From Pseudoalteromonas viridis (GTDB lineage: Bacteria > Pseudomonadota > Gammaproteobacteria > Enterobacterales > Alteromonadaceae), in NCBI RefSeq assembly GCF_017742995.1, contig NZ_CP072425.1:3348001-3412000 (forward strand): a stretch of 64,000 nt of DNA, written 5' to 3'. The notes below the pieces were generated by a model that ran no database searches, was not told the origin of the DNA, and saw only the letters and a list, made by a program, of their open reading frames with translations. Positions 62,275 to 64,000 of this stretch are shown in pieces (the first letter of the stretch is position 1; the number at the start of each line of letters is the position of its first letter). Made by a program: the position numbers and the translations under genes.

Positions 62275-62973
62275 ATGCGCTCACTTTTAGCCGCTGCAAT
62301 TTTTGCGATCAGTACCTGCGCACAAGCAGGCAGTTTACCCGAGGGTCCACATTTGTATGTAAAGGGCATGTCGTCAATGGAAGTGCAGCCTGATGCAGCC
62401 ATTATTCGTGTCGCGATAACTGAAAAACACAAGTCATTACCGGATGCCAAATCTAATGTTGATCAGGTAATGGCAAAGGCTATCCAGATTGCGAAAGACT
62501 TTAACATTAAAAGCAACGATATCCATGCCGAGCAGCTAAATGTGCACCGCCAGACACGCTACAACCGCACCACTAACGAAGAAGAGTTCGACGGTTTCAG
62601 AGTAAGCCGCAGCCTGACGGTAAAACTCAAAGACCTTTCAGAATATCCTAATCTGCTTCAGGCTTTTGTAGACAGCGGTATCAATCAGTTTAATAACACT
62701 GAGTTTGTTGTTGAAGACAAAGTGGAATATATGAAAAAGCTTAAAAAGTCAGCCATTGAAGAAGCCAAAGCGGCCGCCAGAGAACTAGCCGATGACTTTG
62801 ATGTGGACCTGGGCCGACTATATTCTGTGTCATTTTCACCGATGAACGTACCTGTACAGCCTTATGCCCGTGGTAAAATGATGGCCGCAGAAGCGATGGA
62901 TGTCAGCCAGGCTTATAATACCGGAGACACAACACTGACTGCCGAAGTGTATGCGGTGTATTTTATCGAGTAA
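62275..62973 (+). CDS. SIMPL domain (DUF541) secreted protein
   Basis: ATG 62275 (AAGGAGG upstream) gives 232 residues with a signal peptide (about 1-18, CAQA|GS) and the SIMPL core: LYVKGMSSMEVQPDAAIIRVAI and KAKIQIAKDF-like helices, then FDGFRVSRSLTVKLKDLSEYPNLLQ. These proteins form rings or pores in the envelope of bacteria; E. coli YggE belongs here and lowers oxidative damage. The tail is rich in Met/Ala. Confidence 0.9.
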   Translation: MRSLLAAAIFAISTCAQAGSLPEGPHLYVKGMSSMEVQPDAAIIRVAITEKHKSLPDAKSNVDQVMAKAIQIAKDFNIKSNDIHAEQLNVHRQTRYNRTTNEEEFDGFRVSRSLTVKLKDLSEYPNLLQAFVDSGINQFNNTEFVVEDKVEYMKKLKKSAIEEAKAAARELADDFDVDLGRLYSVSFSPMNVPVQPYARGKMMAAEAMDVSQAYNTGDTTLTAEVYAVYFIE

Positions 62974-63021
62974 ACTCTCTATACTGGACCTACTTATAAT
63001 ACTTACAAGTAGGTCTGCGTC

Positions 63022-63396
63022 ATGATAACAGGATTTTTTGCTGCCATATTTACCCTTTTCTATATCAAACTCAGCTTTGATATCATAGGTTTACGCCACA
63101 AGCACCAGGTAGCGCTCGGAGATGGTGGTCATCCCGCATTAGAGCGGGCGATCCGCGCCCATGCCAACTTTATGGAATACACGCCGCTGTTGTTAATTCT
63201 CTTGTTCGCACTGGAATTTCAGGGCGGTCAGGCAATTTGGTTGTATCTCACCGGCGGCACCTATTTAGTCGGCCGTATTTTGCATTCATTTGCGCTGAAC
63301 ATGGCTAATCTTAAGCTGCGTGTGATGGGAATGGCACTGAGCTTTTTATCATTACTGGCGCTGTCTATTATTAATCTTTATTGTTATTTTGTTTAA
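63022..63396 (+). CDS. MAPEG family membrane protein
   Basis: The 124-residue protein has about four membrane helices with RAIRAHANFMEYTPLLLIL and YLVGRILHSFALN, the hallmarks of bacterial MAPEG proteins, which include glutathione transferases/peroxidases. Its stop codon overlaps the ATG of the sulfotransferase gene by one base, so the two genes are translationally coupled. Confidence 0.92.
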   Translation: MITGFFAAIFTLFYIKLSFDIIGLRHKHQVALGDGGHPALERAIRAHANFMEYTPLLLILLFALEFQGGQAIWLYLTGGTYLVGRILHSFALNMANLKLRVMGMALSFLSLLALSIINLYCYFV

Positions 63397-64000
63397 TGGA
63401 AAAAATCTTTATTGCCGGCTTGCCAAGAACCGGTACTACCAGCGTATGTGCTGCATTTCTCGAGTTTGGGTGTAAAACAGCACATACGGCATATACACGT
63501 GAAGCGCTATCGCAAGCGCAGGTGATTGCAGACACACCGGTCTTTAATGACTATGAACAGCTCGCCGCTTTATACCCGAACAGCCGCTTTATATATCTGG
63601 ACAGAGCCATGGAAAGCTGGGTCCCATCAATCAGACGCTTGCTCACCCGCATGCTACCCAGGCTAGAGACTCAGCAGGGCGGATTCAACGACACGCTAAA
63701 ACGCTGCTACTATGATACTTTTGCCAACTTGAGTGCGGATAATATCGCGTGCGATCACTACCTGACAGATATCTACCGACAGCATCGCAAAAAGTTACTG
63801 TGCTTTTTGGACGCGCACCAGATTGAGTACTTGATATTGGATGTATCGCACCCACACAGTCTGCAACAACTGAGCGACTTTATGGGTATAGACACTAACT
63901 TAACCAAGCAAATGCCAAACCTTAACCAGGGGGGCAAAGTCACAGCCTGGAAGCAAATTGAGCATCCGCTCAAAGTCGAGTCAACCCGTCATGGCAAGGC
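63396..64000 (+). CDS. Sulfotransferase family protein (partial, runs off the window)
   Basis: An open frame starts at ATG 63396 and runs 201 codons to the window edge with no stop. The N-terminus EKIFIAGLPRTGTTSVCAAFLEFG has the PAPS 5'-phosphosulfate-binding loop (RTGTTS) and RFIYLDRAMESWVPSIRR has the 3'-phosphate motif (RxxxxS). These are the two signatures of sulfotransferases. The substrate is unknown. Its start overlaps the MAPEG stop. Confidence 0.8.
   Translation, partial: MEKIFIAGLPRTGTTSVCAAFLEFGCKTAHTAYTREALSQAQVIADTPVFNDYEQLAALYPNSRFIYLDRAMESWVPSIRRLLTRMLPRLETQQGGFNDTLKRCYYDTFANLSADNIACDHYLTDIYRQHRKKLLCFLDAHQIEYLILDVSHPHSLQQLSDFMGIDTNLTKQMPNLNQGGKVTAWKQIEHPLKVESTRHGK

Noticed and set aside
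1..64000. CRISPR arrays, prophage, insertion sequences, tRNA or rRNA genes, defence systems
   Set aside because: No regularly spaced repeats, transposase or phage genes, tRNA-like folds, rRNA segments, or known defence-gene motifs were seen on reading.

Overview
The window looks like chromosomal DNA of a marine gammaproteobacterium, most likely an Alteromonadales member close to Pseudoalteromonas. This is an inference from gene families: an ECF sigma/ChrR photooxidative cluster, a large TonB-dependent receptor of the Xanthomonas-Caulobacter type, rhombosortase, a tandem of ETF and ETF-ubiquinone oxidoreductase genes, many lipoprotein peptidases, and ProS, TrmO, PurE/PurK and MaeA of gammaproteobacterial type. 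I see no rRNA, tRNA, CRISPR, insertion sequence or prophage.

Region 1 (1-8.7 kb) is the most coherent system. It holds an ECF11-type sigma factor and its zinc anti-sigma ChrR, a stand-alone LON-domain protein, and an eight-gene operon: NTF2-like protein, short-chain dehydrogenase, FAD amine-oxidase-like protein, DUF1365, Cfa-type SAM methyltransferase, DUF2878, chalcone-isomerase-like protein and DUF3833 lipoprotein. All three transcription units are preceded by the same motif, TGATC(C/T)-N16-CGTA. A fourth copy lies inside the DUF1365 gene, upstream of the Cfa-type gene. This is read as a singlet-oxygen (photooxidative) stress regulon that remodels membrane lipids, possibly to furan or other modified fatty acids.

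Region 2 (8.7-18.1 kb) holds a heavy-metal/manganese-type permease with a Fur-like box and a leader hairpin, an M28 lipoprotein peptidase, a DUF3025-NatA-NatB operon, an LpxH-like phosphoesterase, proS and trmO. Region 3 (18.2-24.7 kb) holds a small unknown gene, a receiver-PilZ protein, a MipA/OmpV porin, an acyl-CoA thioesterase and the divergent ETF-QO / etfBA genes, which share two palindromic operators.

Region 4 (24.7-36.9 kb) is more accessory: a TonB receptor with a secreted phosphoesterase, a Cys-less LOV-like PAS protein, a membrane protein/winged-helix pair with its own palindromes, two GNATs, a peroxiredoxin, a mono-haem lipoprotein and several unknown small proteins. Region 5 (37-42.2 kb) has a CvfB-like RNA-binding protein, a DEAD helicase, trhO and a secreted fibrinogen-like protein. 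Region 6 (42.2-51.3 kb) holds a LysR regulator, two unknown/TPR secreted proteins, a membrane glutaredoxin, a flippase, a TetR/HPP pair with twin operators, a Fur-boxed DUF3325-DUF3649-PepSY iron operon, and a TetR next to a 69-residue membrane protein whose promoter carries twin palindromes.

Region 7 (51.4-64 kb) holds purEK, a YeiH-type transporter, a structured intergenic RNA candidate, an S9 peptidase, rhombosortase, gamma-glutamyltransferase, malic enzyme, a periplasmic binding protein, a SIMPL protein, a MAPEG protein and a sulfotransferase cut by the window edge. Functions come from motif reading without database searches; start sites were chosen from ribosome-binding sites, operon overlaps and family lengths.
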